A stretch of 64,000 bases of DNA from Dipteronia dyeriana (GCA_032871835.1 CM065299.1:26367074-26431073); one strand, 5' to 3'. Shown: positions 20,454 through 33,849, counted from the stretch's first letter. Numbers and translations: made by a program. Notes: a model not told the origin generated them from the letters alone.

Positions 20454-22275
20454 ATGGCGGGAAGTGGAAGCAGAAACAGTTCTGGGGATATCCAAAAATT
20501 TCTAGATAATGTTCATATTGGCAGTAGTTCACGAGATCTTGCCACGACCACTGAAAACCAACCAACATCTCTGGCGGGGATCCAACAAATCCCTCAGACC
20601 AGCGAAGACCTGACACAACGTTTCCGTGAGGCACTACAACAGCTGGTAGCGGATGCGGCAAATGAATGAGTTGATCTACTAGCTGCAGAAGAAACACTAC
20701 CTCCTAATCCTCCACTTACAAGGCTTCGTTCGGTTATAGATGGGCCAAAACCAGATGCACCTAAAGCTGGTAGGAACTCTGTTCCAATCAATCAAACTGG
20801 ACGTGAAACACCCGAAGAGGAGCAACCACGCCAAATGCAGAGCCATGGTCAGATAGCCTATGATAGACACCGTAAGCATGACCGACACAGGGATCGGTCG
20901 TCATCATCAGAGGATAGTGATCGGCACCATCACAAGCGTCGTCACGGAACCATACACCTGCAAGGATCAACCCGTGAGACTCTGCAACGAAGTGAAGAGG
21001 AGTTGGAAAATGGCATGACAGTCACTAGACGGTTTAACCATCATGGAGATCCGGTGGGAGATAGAGATGTTATAATTCAGAGCCTAACCCGAGAAGTTGA
21101 AAACAATAGATGTCAAATGGACGCACGGGTTAGAAAATATGGGTACAAGGACTTATCCGACGACAATTCTGATAGTCCATTCACTAGGGACATCCTGCGA
21201 ACCCCATTTCCAGAATGATTCAGGATGCCACACGTGGAATACTTTAAAAAGGATACAGATCCTAAAGAACACGTCAGACGGTATAAAAGCGCTATGGCTC
21301 AGTATGCCCACAGCGACCCTTTACTATGTCTCAACTTTCTACAGACTCTAGGAGACACAGACTCAAGATGGTTAGGAAGATTGCCCCCAGCAAGCATCAG
21401 AAGTTTTGGTGAGTTAAGCAGAAGTTTCTCAAGATAATTTCTGGGCAACGTACACAGGAAAACATCAGTGGCTTACCTTTCTCAGCTGAAACAAGGGAAA
21501 GATGAGTCGTTAAAAAAATAACTGGGGAGATTCGGCCAAACGGTATTAGAAATCGGCAGTGCAAATGAAGAAGCAATAATTGCTGCATTCATAAACAACT
21601 TACAGAATGGACGACTATCTTTTGACTTAAGAAGGGTCCGTCTAACCAGATATGCAGATATGATGGACATGAAAGGAGGATATGCACTAGCCAAAGAAGA
21701 GGAGTTAGCCACGGGAGGATGCTACATGCACGGAAGAAAACCCAAACAAAAAGATACCGAGTCAAAGGTATAGAACCAAAAGGGAAAACAAAAAGGAAAC
21801 GGTAAAGAAAAAAGCAAGGACGGAGGAAACGGGCGTAATTCCGACCAGACCACAAAGAAATTCTGAGGAAAATACACAAACTACACCCCTCTCCGAAAAA
21901 AACAAGAAGAAATCCTGACCATATTGGAAGAGAAGAATATGGTAAAAGAGCCACACCGACAGTCTCAGTTTGCCCGACGAGATATAACAAAGTACTGCAT
22001 ATTCCACAAGGAAACCGGTCATGAGACTTCCAAATGTTACCAGCTTAGAGACTACATAGAGACCCTCATTCGGGAAGGACATTTACAAGATATAATCTTG
22101 AAAAGAGATGAGAGGCCAGAAAAGAAGAAAGAGACTAGGGCCGATCATAGCTCCGATCAAAACCAAAGGGCCAGCCCCGAGGCCAATGAAGTAATACAAA
22201 CAATCTATGGAGGACCATCAACTGGAGGACCATCAGGAAATCAGAGAAGCGGTGGAGGCAAGACAGAACTTTGAT
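20454..22275 (+). pseudogene. gag of element B with zinc-knuckle-like motif, several stops
   Basis: It starts ATGGCGGGAAGTGG at 20454. The blocks match the gag of element A: an N-terminal region with LTQRFREALQQLVADAA, a basic stretch with Arg/His/Ser repeats near 20860-20945, a capsid-like part (RMPHVEYFKKDTDPKEHVRR, near 21223) and the Cys-His motif CIFHKETGHETSKC near 21996. Stops occur near 20668, 21216, 21435, 21520 and 21770, so the protein cannot be made whole. Confidence 0.85.
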
Positions 22276-23190
22276 GTCAACTCTGTCGAACCAGACCCGA
22301 AAAGGGTAAAGGAAGGATGAGACCCAATAATATTCACAGAAGCCGACTCACATGAGGTCGATGTTCGACCAAATGACTCCCTAATCATAAGTGCCCGAAT
22401 TGGACATAGGGAAGTTAGGAGAATTTTAATAGACAATGGTAGTTCGGCTGATATTCTCAACATAGCTGTCTACGATCAACTCAGGTTGGATCGAAAGGAT
22501 TTACTGCATTTTCATACCCCACTCAAAGGATTCGGGGGAGTTGAGGTCAGGTCTCTCGGGACGGAAAAATTGCCTATAAAATTGGAGTAGCACCTTGTCA
22601 GAGAACAATATTACTCGATTTCGTAATGGTAACTTAGATAATTGGCCTTATAACGCAATGTTAGGTCGGCCATTCTTGAATAAAACTAAGGCCGTAATAG
22701 CTACCTATGCCCTAATGATCAAATTCCTGACCGAACAATGGTGGACAAGTATACACTATAACAATGGTCGGAGTAGTCAAGGCCAGGAGATGGCCCGAAG
22801 AGCTAATCTGTCAGTTTACAAAGATAGAGACAATGGTGGTCAAGTATACACTATAACACAGCTAAATCAGAACAAAGACTCACTATCATTCGAGTTTGAC
22901 CCAAGGGAAGAATCGAAAGAGTCCAAAAATGAACCGGTTGAAGAATTAATCTTGAAAGAAGATGAACCAGACAAGAAGATCAAGATCGGGGCCAATTTGG
23001 GAGGAAATTTTAAACAAAGCCTCATTGATCTGCTCAAAGAATACAAGGATGTGTTTTCCTGGAATCATGAAGACATGGTCGGTAGATGCCTGAATAATAT
23101 CACATCATCTCACGGTAGACCCGAATGTAAAACCAGTAATACAAAAGAGAAGATCATTCAATCTCGAAAGAAGTCAGGCAATCAAGCAGA
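22240..23190 (+). pseudogene. Aspartic protease region of element B
   Basis: It contains LIDNGSSADIL near 22425-22457, where DNG fits the retropepsin D-x-G active site. A charged linker (about 22880-23060) leads to RT. Frames switch between 22560 and 22640, so the region is broken. It is the counterpart of A at 12210-13085. Confidence 0.75.
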
Positions 23191-23206
23191 AAGTAGATAA
23201 GTTACT

Positions 23207-23753
23207 CATTGTAGGGTCAATTAGAGAGATCAGCTACCCTCAATGGGTAGCTAATGTGGTCCTCGTCCAGAAGAAAAATGGTCAGTGGAGAATGTGCATA
23301 GATTTCACAGATCTGAATAAGGCATGCCCAAAAGACAGTTTTCCACTGCCAAGGATAGACCAACTGGTTGATGCCATATCAGGCCACGAATTACTCAGTT
23401 TCATAGACGCATACTCAGGATATAACCAAATCCGGATGAATAAGGCAGACGAAGAAAAAACGGCGTTCACAACCGATCAGGGCTTATACTGTTACACAGT
23501 AATTCCCTTCGGGCTAAAAAATACAGGGGCAACATACCAAAGACTGGTCAACAAAATCTTCGCACGCCAAATAGGAAGAAACATGGAAGTTTACATAGAT
23601 GACATGTTGATCAAGAGCATCTCAGCAGACAGGCATACCTCAGACCTGAGAGAGACATTCGATGTCTTGAGGAGATATCAAATGAAGCTGAATCCGAACA
23701 AGTGCCTATTTGAAGTTCCTTTAGGAAGGTTCCTGGGTTTCCAAGTTCACTAG
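23207..23753 (+). pseudogene. Reverse transcriptase core of element B
   Basis: The open frame includes WVANVVLVQKKNGQWRMC, the LPRIDQLVDA and SGYNQIRMN motifs, GLKNTGATYQR and the catalytic YIDDML. It ends with a stop at 23751, just after LGRFLGFQVH, where the family usually continues into the thumb. The core is otherwise undamaged. Confidence 0.9.
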
Positions 23754-24810
23754 AGGCGAATCGAAGTAAACCTTGAAAAGATCTAAGTCCTATAAAAAAT
23801 GACCTTACCAAGGACGCTAAAAGAAGTGCAACGCTTAATAGGATACTTAGCTTCCTTGGGTAGATTTATTTCAAAGGCCACAGACAATGTGCTCCCTTTT
23901 TAAAAGTAATTAAAAAAAGAAAAGGACTCGAATGGAATGAAGAATGAGATCAACCATTCTTAAAAATCAAAGAGTACCTAGGGCAAGCTCTCATCCTTTC
24001 GAAACCGAAAATAGGAGAGATACTCCACTTGTACTTATCAATTACAGAATTAGCAGCAAGCTCAATTCTAGTCAGAACAGAAGATGGAGTACAGAGGCCA
24101 GTATACTATACCAGCAAGACACTTCTTCCAGCTGAAACCAGGTATTCACAGGTATAAAAAATGGCCATAGCATTGGTTTCGGCAGCAAGGAAGCTAATGC
24201 AATACTTTCAGGCTCATACAATCCAGGTTCTCACTGACTGCCCACTTAAGCAAATTTTGTAGAAGCCAGAAATTTCAGAAAGACTAACCAAATCGGCAAT
24301 CAAGCTAAGTGAATTCGATATCTAGTGCTTCCCCATGACATCTCTCAAAGGCCAAGCAGTGGTAGATTTTATAGTAGAATTCACAGAACCAAACCTGGAA
24401 GCAAAAAAGATGTTGGGCAAGATTTTCTCAGGGAAATTATATGTTGATGGCTCTTCAAACACTCATGGCAGTGGGGCAGGGATCGTAGTATGCACCCCGG
24501 AAGGAGATCATGTCGAGTGTGCCATTAGATTCGACTTTAAAGCAATAAATAATCAAGCAGAGTATGAGGCGCTACTAGCTGGACTCAGAGTCTGCATAGT
24601 CCACGGAGCAGATGAGGTCGAGATATTTAGTGACTCACAGGTAGTCGTCAACCAAGTCCTGGACGAATACCAAGCCAGAGATGAAGGTATGATAGCTTAT
24701 CGTGACATAGCAAAACAACTCATTCAGAAAATCAAAGAATATAAGATTGCTTAGATCCCTAGGGAGAAGAATGTAAAGGCAAATGTCTTGTCCAAGCTAG
24801 CATCAACGAT
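23754..24810 (+). pseudogene. Two RNase H domains of element B
   Basis: The first, about 23990-24290, is the ordinary Ty3 RNase H (RTEDGVQRPVYYTSKTLL; RKLMQYFQAH), with stops. The second is largely open (24335-24754): LYVDGSSNTHGSGAG, AEYEALLAGLR and EIFSDSQVVVNQV give the D..E..D residues of an archaeal-type RNase H. This dual arrangement is known from the Tat lineage. Confidence 0.85.
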
Positions 24811-24915
24811 AACCACAATCAGGCCAAAAACTATTCCGGTCGTACATTTCCTCAAATCGAGCACAGTTGAGCCAAAAAACTTTGAAATCTCATAAATTCA
24901 AACACCGTCAGACGG

Positions 24916-26154
24916 TTGAATGACTCAGCTAAAAAGGTTCCTGGAAGAAGGCGAACTTCTGGAAAATCCCCTACAAGCCAAACGTATCAGGTATCGGTCG
25001 GCAAGATACACATTGATCGGAGGAGAACTGTACAGAAGGAGGTTTTTTCGAACACTCCAAAGATGTGTATCAGAGGAAGACGCATATCAGATACTACAGG
25101 GAATCCACGGTGGAGTATGCAGAAACCATACTAGAGGCAAAAGCTTAGCACATAAGGTACTCAGGCAAGGTTATTATTGGCCCACTTTATTCTCGGATGC
25201 ACATAGATGTTCGAAAATCTGTAATGCATGCCAAAGGATTGCTAACGATATCCGATAACCCCCTGAACAACTTAGAAGCCTTACGTCCCCATGGCCATTT
25301 GCCATGTGGGGCTTGGACTTATTGACCCAATGCCAGCCGGGACAGGGGGTGGAGCGAAGCATGCCATAGTAGCCGTTGACTATTTCACGAAGTGGGTAGA
25401 AGCTGAAGCATTAGTGCATATCACAGAAGCAAACACCATAAATTTCATGAAAAAGAATATACTTTATAGGTTTGGAGTCCTAAACACTATAATTACTAAC
25501 AATGGCACCCAGTTCGATAACCTGAAATTCAGACAGCTGTGCAAAGGGTACCAGATTGCCAATTACTATGTCACACCTACCCACCCTCAAACAAATGGGG
25601 AAGCTGAAGCAGTAAACAAAATCATCAAGCATACACTCAAAGCAAAGCTAGATGCCAAGAAAGGAAGTTGGGTTGAAAAACTTCCTAAGGTATTATGGGC
25701 ATATCGGACAACAACAAGAACTTCAACATGAGAGACTCCATTCACTTTAGCGTTTGGAACAGAAGTTGTTATCCCCATAGAAACATCATATGCATCACCT
25801 AGGGTCAGGCTATATAATGAAGATCAGAATGTTGATATGCTGTTACGAAGTCTAGATGAGCTAGAAGAGAAAAGAGAGAAGTCTCGAATATGAAATATGG
25901 CATATCAACAAAGAGTAGCTTGCCACTACAATTCTCATGTTCGAATCAGGAAATTCCAACTAGGAGACCTGGTACTCAGAAAGATGTCGCTGAATATAAA
26001 AAACAAAGCTGCAGGTTCCTTGGCTGACAAGTGGGAAGGCCCGTACAAGATTGAAAGAGTAGCTGATCATGTAGCATATTGGATTGCAAGACCAGATGGA
26101 GGGATCCTACCCCGACCATGCAACGCCCAACATTTAAAGATTTTTTATCCTTAA
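24916..26154 (+). pseudogene. Integrase of element B
   Basis: The order is: a zinc-binding region (HKVLRQGYYWP; CSKICNACQR, near 25150-25240); then the catalytic core (25360-25730) with VDYFTKWVEAE, an ITNNGTQFD motif where the family usually has D in SDNGTQF, and the Glu-containing THPQTNGEAEAVNK; then a C-terminal segment (25897-26154) with FQLGDLVLRK. No chromodomain is seen, in keeping with a non-chromoviral element. Stops near 25256, 25730 and 25891 break it. Confidence 0.87.
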
Positions 26155-27230
26155 AATTTTGTTTCCTTTTTAGTTAGGACAATTTTAGTCAGGTCAATTA
26201 TCATCTTTGAAATTTAAATCATTGTTGGTTTTACAGTTATAAATAAAATCAAACTCGGGATTTCCGAAATATAAAACATATGATAATAAGAACATATGAA
26301 AGACGAGCATAATAATATGAACATGAAAATAGAATGCTCGGGACCATTAATTTGGTAAAATTCCCGAATGGGCGGAGAAGCTCGAAGGAGCACGTCAGCC
26401 GAGCAAGGTCAGTCGATCTTAGCAAAAAGGCAAACCCGATGCACCAGATTTTGGAAAATGGCTCGGGGTGCTATCGGAAAAAATCCCGGTGAAATACGCA
26501 GCTGTGTTAAGCAGTTCAAAAGCTTAACGATTCAGCAAACCCTTGCACAGAAAAAACTAGAGAGACACCCTTGGTAACTTGTGCGAGGACTCGAACATAT
26601 GATCATGGTGAGCCTTGATGTAATGTTTGGGTAACAACAGAGTATGAAATATGAGTAAATCTACTCGCTTGTTTCAAGATGGCTCGGTTAATATAAGCCA
26701 ATTTAATAAGATACTTGGCGTTAAAATAGATCTGGGTAACGAAACCAAGTTTAATAAGATACTCGGTGAAGTTACTCGAACAAAATTAGTCAGTTCAATA
26801 AGATACTTGGCGTTAGCCAGTTCAATAAGATACTTGGTGTTAGAAGCAACTCCAAATAATAAAATCAAGTTAGATAAGGTACTCGTTACTCGGTGAAATT
26901 TCTTGAGCATAAGTCGGCCGGTTTAAACCACTTGGTTTTCTGAATTAAACAGTTCACAAAAATATGAAACTTCATTGATCAAAATCTTTACAAAGGTGGA
27001 AAATCTTTACAAAAAATGACTAAGACTAAGGCTGGGAAAAGGATTTGGAACTCTTGCCGATGCTCGGGTCAGACACCATTTCATACTCACAGAGGAGACT
27101 TTCATTTGAAGGCCAAACAATTGTGTCAACCGAATAATCCATCCACTCGCTGTAATCTACTCCAGGGATCGGGCCAACACCAGGCGTCGATTCCTGATAG
27201 AAGATCTACACCGGATTCCTGACTGGCATA
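26155..27230. other. Non-coding spacer of element B between integrase and antisense gene
   Basis: No gene is recognised. The stretch includes a small degenerate tandem repeat at about 26690-26895. Element A lacks this segment through deletion. Confidence 0.6.
26690..26895. repeat. Degenerate tandem repeat in element B, unit about 35-60 bases
   Basis: At least five copies of a core close to ttaataagatacttgg occur, each followed by variable ActCGGT-like bases (near 26702, 26750, 26795, 26825 and 26870). Confidence 0.65.
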
Positions 27231-29948
27231 GAAGGTCGTGAGAGAATGCTCTGATGGAACCTTCAAATGCATAGGATGGGGTTCTTTACCTCGGCTGTGG
27301 CAGTAAGCTCTTCACTCTTTCATCTAAGTCCGAAGAGATTCCAGGGACTGGTCCACGTGGTTCTTGATCGATAACTCCCAGTTAGTTCGGGCTATATCAG
27401 TTGCCCAATTCTTGACCTTAAAAAATTCGCTAGCTGAAACTAACTCTCGCTGAAATTCCTGAAGGAGAAGGGCATCATAAGTTGGGGACCTTTTGAAATG
27501 ATCGACCCCCTAGACCTCAAGTTCTAGCCTGGCCTCCTTTGATAGGGACTCGTTTGTCAAAGCTTGGCATTCCAAGTCTTCGATCTTCTGCTCATAGGAC
27601 GACTTGGACTGCTCCGTTTCCTGTTCGGCTTTGAGCATCGATTCCTAGGCAGCAGACGATAAGTTTTGGAATGACATAGCCTTCTTCTCTACCAAAGAAG
27701 TTCTTTCCTCGACTTCCACTTGCTTAGCCAAACAGTTGTCGGCAAACATCTGGGCAGAGCTCACCTCTTTTTAATAAACCGATTCAACCCGAGTACGGCT
27801 ATCCTCTCTCTCATTCAGTTGAGATTCAAGAAGCTTTATTCGATCGAATTGATGTTGTTACGTCTGAACCAACTCAGCAAACTCGGCCACCATCTACGAG
27901 GAAGTTAAATTAAAAATCTAGGAAGCAAAAGACTTGAAAATTTTTGGGAGAGTAAAACTTACATAAGATGCGCCATTGAAAATATTCTGAAGACAGCTCG
28001 TTAAAGAAGCATCCCTGAAACAGCTCCAATGGTTATCCCTAATGAAAGCCGGACCGGATGACATCGCCCTCAATATATCATGGGGAGAAAGATAGGAATG
28101 GCCTCCCGAGGATTCAACCCTTACATCTTCAGCCTTAAGAGGAAAGAAGCCCCTGTTCGGATCAGAAGTTTCCGCTCCTACTGATGCTTCAACATGAATG
28201 CTTGGGGGAATCTCAGCCTCAGTATCTTCATCACTCGATTCAATGAATAAAACTACCCAAGGGACCTTACGAGGACGAGCAGGAGAGTAGACCACTTTCC
28301 GTTTCTCAGCCCGAGTACGATGGAAGCTGAGATCAGCCGAAGGGTTTTCCTGATCATCATCTCGGAAGGATCCAAAAAAGTCAAGATCGAGGTTTGCTTA
28401 TCCATCAGAGGTTTTATCTCCATCCTCGGCAATCAACCGCTCAGTAGGAACCTCAACCGGGAAGCTTGACTCATCGGGCCCTTCACCAAGACCATCACTT
28501 TGCCTTCCTCCATCTTCAGGCAATTTCTGAGTGTGGTCAGCAGGGCAACTCGGACCACTAGATTCCCCTACAGTCGACCGAATGACCTTTTTAGGGACGT
28601 ACTCAGGGATTTGCTCGTCAGCCTCATCAGATTCCTCATCCGATTCAGGTGGGGCAATGCCTTCCTTACTTTCACGAGAAACTTCTTTTTGGCTTGCCTA
28701 AAGGATCGATTTCACCTGGCGAGCTTGAACGTCGTAGATGATGTCCGAGTCATAAACTTAATGATAAAAAAAAACCAAGTAAGAATATAAAAAGCGGAAA
28801 TATAAAAAAAGGGTGGAAAGACCACTTAAGTCGCCTGCGATAGCCTGAAATCTGACTAAAGAAGCCAAGCTCTATCATCTTCTTCTGGCTGAAAAGATAA
28901 GACCTGCTCATTTTTTCCAAAGTTCACACTGCAGCCTGGGCAAGTCTGGTCAGTTCAAGTTTTTTATTGTTCCATATGTCAGAGGAACAGAGAAAGTGGG
29001 GAACCTTTAGCACCGTCTGATTCCCCCTGTCCGAAAGAGTAACTTGAAGTCCTAAGTTCCCTCCGGTAAAAAACCAATGTTTCTTCCAGTGATTGTTCGA
29101 CGAAGGGAATCCCCACACGAAACCTCTCTTCTTGGCATTATTAGAGGTGTCAACTCCCCGGTTCACTTTTGTTCCCTCATAGACCCAGCGATCTGGCAGA
29201 TTGGACATGAGAAAATAAGTCCATGTCCGACCAGATTGCCTTAGTGTAAAGAAGTGCCAAATTTTACTCGGGAAAGAAGGCGACAGGTTCATCCGGCTCC
29301 ACATATGCCACATGCACATCAAGATCTTTTAGCTATTCAGGGCCAGTTGGCCTAGAGCGATCCCTGCTTCAGCCGGAAACCAGGCAATAAACGGCTGAAG
29401 AGGAAGAGTGACGCCGCAACAAAGCATGGACCTATAAATCGCCACCATTCCCGGGGGAGGGTTCCATGCGACTCTATCACCAGCAGGAGACATTGTAACC
29501 GAGTCATCCAAATTGAATCGAACACAATACTTCTCGATCTCATCTTCCCCGACCACATTCGGATCGGCACCATACCCACTCGGGCGATCGAGAGAAAAAG
29601 GGATACGAGATGTTCTAAACCCCTCTTTAACGTCCTTCTCGTTAACAATTTGCTCATTGATTCAAACGCTACCCGAGCTATGCTTATGGACCTCACTTTT
29701 GCTTTGATGTTTTTTATCCTGGATCGAAGAGGTACCCTATTATCAGAAACGATAGATTCAGAACTAGATGATTCAGAACTAAAACGGGCGTCAGGGTAAA
29801 GCTCGGAAACGTCAACATCTAAAAAAGAAGGTTCATCAGGAGGGATCTCCCCAAATAGTCTACGAACGCAAATAACCAATTGAAAATCTCCACGTTTAAG
29901 CACTTCGAAGGCTATAGTAAAAAGACGATGACAAGAAGATGAATCCAT
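27230..29948 (-). pseudogene. Antisense extra gene of element B: Transposase_28-like domain plus coiled coil, broken
   Basis: It is antisense to gag-pol and ends near the 3' LTR. The ATG at 29948 aligns with the position mutated to ATC in element A. Order: conserved GEIPPDEPSFLD block, Ser-rich stretch, Transposase_28-like domain (about 29560-28920, with PLQPFIAWFPAEAGIA and MCMWHMWSRMNLSP), an acidic middle (28295-27918, with KVPWVVLFIESSDEDTEAEI), then a Glu/Lys-rich coiled coil (about 27895-27480). The splice sites seen in element A are only partly kept: the donor area reads TTAAGT instead of GTAAGT, while GTAAGT at 27965-27960 after the acidic block remains. Several stops and frameshifts occur. 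The function of this family is unknown. Confidence 0.75.
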
Positions 29949-30436
29949 TAAAACTAACATTTGAAATAAAGAAATCTGCTGTAAAAACTTCAATGGAGAA
30001 TAGAGGTTTTCTGCTCAAGGAAATCTGGGTTGAAAATTTCTGGTTTGAGTTTGTGAGAATAAACCAAAACAACCCCGTTCAGTGGAGCATTTAAAGGGAC
30101 AATGACACAAAACCCTAGGATCTTAAGAAGTGGGAAAAAAATCAAAGACATATTTGATGACGTAAGCGGCGCACTAGGAGACGTGAAGGTCGTTTCTTAT
30201 AAATGGTGTCGAGAAATGTTGCGGTGGAAGATACGTGTTAAGAGAAAAACTGACCAAGACCGTCAGGACTCCAAAACGTCACAATCATTGAGATTTCGCG
30301 TGAGGGGGCAAATTGAATTTACATGGTCACCATTAAAACACATCATTATGACAAGACATTTACTCTGGCATAAATTAGGCGTAAAAGATTAAAGTGAACA
30401 AATTCCTATTCGGTAAAAAATATTTTAAGGGGGTAT

Positions 30437-31273
30437 TGTCATATGTAAATTTTATCAGATGTACACGTCATTGATAAGATGTATAAGATTGTCAGGTAGA
30501 CATCCGAATAGATATTCAGAAAATATCCCGTAAGATATCACCAAATAATAGGAACCCGAGTAAGTATAAATGCAAGTATTGAGCAAGACCTACTCGGGAT
30601 CAGCTAACGTCATGTTCTACTAGGGATCAGCTGACGTCATGTTCTACTCGGGACAAATATGAAGAAATTCAAATAAAGAAGTCCAGTACATAACTCGCAT
30701 ACGAACCAAGAGTCATTAAAATACGTAAAAATATCCACGTCGAAGAAGAATTCAAAGAAGGATAGAATACCAAACAGGAAAAAGATTTCAAATCAGGCAA
30801 CAACTTTATTACTTCAAGAAGGCTACACATTTGTAAGGAAATAAGTCCTAAATGGACTATTACTAGAGTCCCATTCGATCTCCATACAAATCTCCGAAAT
30901 AGGAAAGAAGATAAAGACTACTCCAACAAGTAACCAATTGTAATTAAATACAAAAATCTTTCATTACTTGTACAAAAAGGATTAGGGTTTTGTATACATA
31001 TAAATAGACCCATAATCTTGTCATAAGAAGATATAGAAGAGTATAGCGAGAAAAAAGAGAGATCGAGAGTTGTAAATCTTTATTTCAATAGTGGATTTTG
31101 GCTCGGTTGTTTGTTCAACCACCCGTTGACGTTTCTCCGATCACCAGAGTTTTACCATGTAAAACTTATGTCTAACTAGTTTCAAATTGTATTCTCCTTC
31201 TCTTTCTCTTTGAGGTCACGGCTAAAATCCAATCATGTTAACTTTCTCGCATATTGAGAATTTGACGTCAAAA
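30437..31273 (+). repeat. 3' LTR of element B
   Basis: It starts TGTCATATG right after the polypurine tract ttttaagggggtat (30423-30436) and ends TTGACGTCAAAA. It is the full-length partner of the 5' LTR with scattered differences. One of its two internal TGACGTCA boxes reads TAACGTCA. Confidence 0.93.
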
Positions 31274-31278
31274 AATAA

Positions 31279-33849
31279 CATATTTTCAATTTCATTACAA
31301 TTTTATAAGGTAAATATTTTTTTTAATCTATTAATGATAAACACTTAAAAAAATATATCACTTTCAATATACACCATTGTATTGAACCATCGATATTTAT
31401 TTATTTTTTCTAAAAAAATCAAAACCATTTATATTATAATTATTTATATCTCATGATATCAATATTTACATAAAAAGCGGTTTATAATTTCTTAAAGGGT
31501 TAAGCTATATTAACTTCAAAGATTTTAATTTGTAACTTCAACATCCATCTATCCATTTCTTCTTAATCAAATGTGATATAGAACAAGTGGCTAAGTACTA
31601 CATGGCTTTGTGAGACCATCCTAAATCCAATAATAAATGACTTTAATTGAAGGGAATCAGCGTGATCTTCTGAATTCAACACCTTTGGTGTTGTGGCACG
31701 ACCTTTTTCGGTAAAATTCCATCATTTAGACCCCGAAATTGTAGTTCTTTTCTTTTTGAGAAATTTCCTTTTTAGTCATAAGTTGACTTTGACAAGCCAG
31801 AATCGTCTACCATTAATTCTGACTTGTTTAGGGTCGTTAGTATCTTTTATTTCCGTAACTTTTGTAATTTCGCTATTTTAAGCAGTTTTCGCTATTTTTG
31901 ACAGTTTTTAATATGTAATCCTGTTTCTTGTCCAACAAGGATTCGGCTTAGGATTTTTATTTTAAATAGCCTTGTAAGCCGAAATGATCAACAATTCATT
32001 ATTGAATAAAATTTCAGAAGTATTCTCTTCATTTTTCTAGTGGATTCCGGTTTTCATAGAAATTAGACGTTGGTCTATTTCATTAGTATTTTCCACTGCA
32101 TCATATTGTAACTACCATAGCCACAAACTATCTCATCAGCATAATATAAATCAATAAAACAATAAAATATCATTAAACAAAAATGGAAATATGACACTGG
32201 AGATATTTATCTTCCATGATTGATTCACTTATAACTTCATGAGACATTTATGCAAACAGTTTATACTCAAAAATTAAGTATAAAAATAAAATCATAATTC
32301 ATATACAAAATCTCATAATATAAGGCTAAACTCATATAATAATGAAATAAACCACTCATCAACTAATTAGCTGATTTTTCTTTCAAAAATAAGAACAAAT
32401 AAAAGGGAACATAACAATAAAGTGAGACTCTAAAAATAAAAGAAAACACCCAACCAACACAAAATAGAGCAAAATAAATTATGGAGATCACCCACATCTT
32501 TTCTATTAAACAAACAAAACAAGTTTTAGGGACCATCTTCATCTTTTTTATTGAACAAACAAAATCAATTTTAAGAACCACTAACATCTCATTCAATGAA
32601 TAAAACAACCAAAATCACCTGCCTCTTGACCAATTCGATGTCTCTTGCATGTTTTCCTCCCCATTTCCCCAGAATCTTCCATCCCTATCAGCTGCAATTC
32701 ATTCATCCAAATCAACGCAATCCCTAAAACTTTTGATGTTTAAGACGTCTCTTGCTTTTTTCATCGTTTACAGATTTGTGGTGTATTGTATTATATATTT
32801 TATATTTTATTTTTGTAAGTATAGATAAAGTTACTAAAATGTCCATCTATTTAACAGTAAAGTTATCAGAGTTTGATGGAATGACCATTGGTGTCACAAA
32901 GTTCATCAATAATGATCATTTTGGAACAATTTTCCAATCTAATTGCCAATTTGATAGTGTGTCATCAATTCGATGGCCACCGGGGTAATTATTCCTAATT
33001 ATATTTATTTTTTTAATTATTGTACCATATGATTAAATATTAATGAGAAAATATGGTATTTATTTTATTTCATTTCAATTTGTAATAAACACTTTTTTTT
33101 AATGTTTAAACAAATATATTTTATAAAAAAATTTGATTAAAAGGCAGGGTTCATAAAACATCATATCATATTATCATACCATATTGATGTTTGATTGTTT
33201 CTAAACAAATATAGATGTATTCAATGAATCCAACTTTTCACGTTTTAAACAATAAAACTCGTTTTGTAAGTTTTTAGAATTTTTATTATTAAAAAATGGA
33301 AAAGGATTTCGAAAACACCGCCGAGCACTATACAAGGGTAAATTGCATACAATGCCCTAATTTTAGATCTAATTGTAGGTATATGGAATGTTTGTTTGAA
33401 ATTGCTCAAATATTCCTATCTTTAGTTGTCCTTCTTTAAACATTAACGATTGTTTAGAGAAAAAAAAGAAGTCATTTTACTTACTTAATAAGATAAAAAT
33501 ATATAATAAATCACTTAATTATATGTATATTATTATTTTATTTTAAATATAAAAATATTTACAAAAGTTGGAGGATTTTCTTAATATGAAGGAGATACAT
33601 ATGTTCTATTGGTTTACTACATCGTGAGACATAGGCTTTGAGTGTGAGTTCGCTCCGTGGATGTAGACTTTTGTTGAACCTTGTAAAATTTCTTATGTCT
33701 TCTTCTTCTTCTTTCTTTCTTGATTATTTGAGTATGGTTTAGATTTATGTGTCCACTAGTATTGGAGCCCACGTTGGGCGAATTTAGGGTTTTACACAAA
33801 TCTAGGGTTTCTTGAGATAAGCGATTTCAGCGAGTGAAAATGGGATCAA
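31279..33849. other. AT-rich intergenic stretch
   Basis: No gene is supported. Two weak structures are visible: an LTR-like segment at about 31693-32050, and about three degenerate copies of a 58-base unit at 32470-32610 containing attgaacaaacaaaa. Confidence 0.5.
31693..32050 (+). repeat. LTR-like fragment
   Basis: The composition is that of a plant LTR end: a T-rich stretch, ttttaatatgtaatcc, ttttaaatagccttgtaagccg, and an AATAAAA polyadenylation-like signal at about 32005. No partner copy, duplication or primer site was found in the window, so this is a resemblance only. Confidence 0.3.

Larger units (their letters stand above)
19565..31273 (+). mobile_element. Ty3/gypsy LTR retrotransposon B (Tat lineage), 11.7 kb, plus orientation
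   Basis: LTRs of 840 and 837 bases flank primer site, gag, zinc knuckle, protease, RT, RNase H, a second RNase H, integrase, a long spacer, an antisense gene and a polypurine tract. The flanks aatag (19560-19564) and aataa (31274-31278) match at 4 of 5 positions. The first base of the 5' LTR is G instead of T. Two successive RNase H domains plus an extra antisense gene next to the 3' LTR are marks of the plant Tat lineage. Many stops make it defective. Confidence 0.93.

Noticed and set aside
20353..20888. Minus-strand frames of 63-114 codons over the start of element B gag
   Set aside because: They are opposite to a recognisable gag with matching counterpart in element A.
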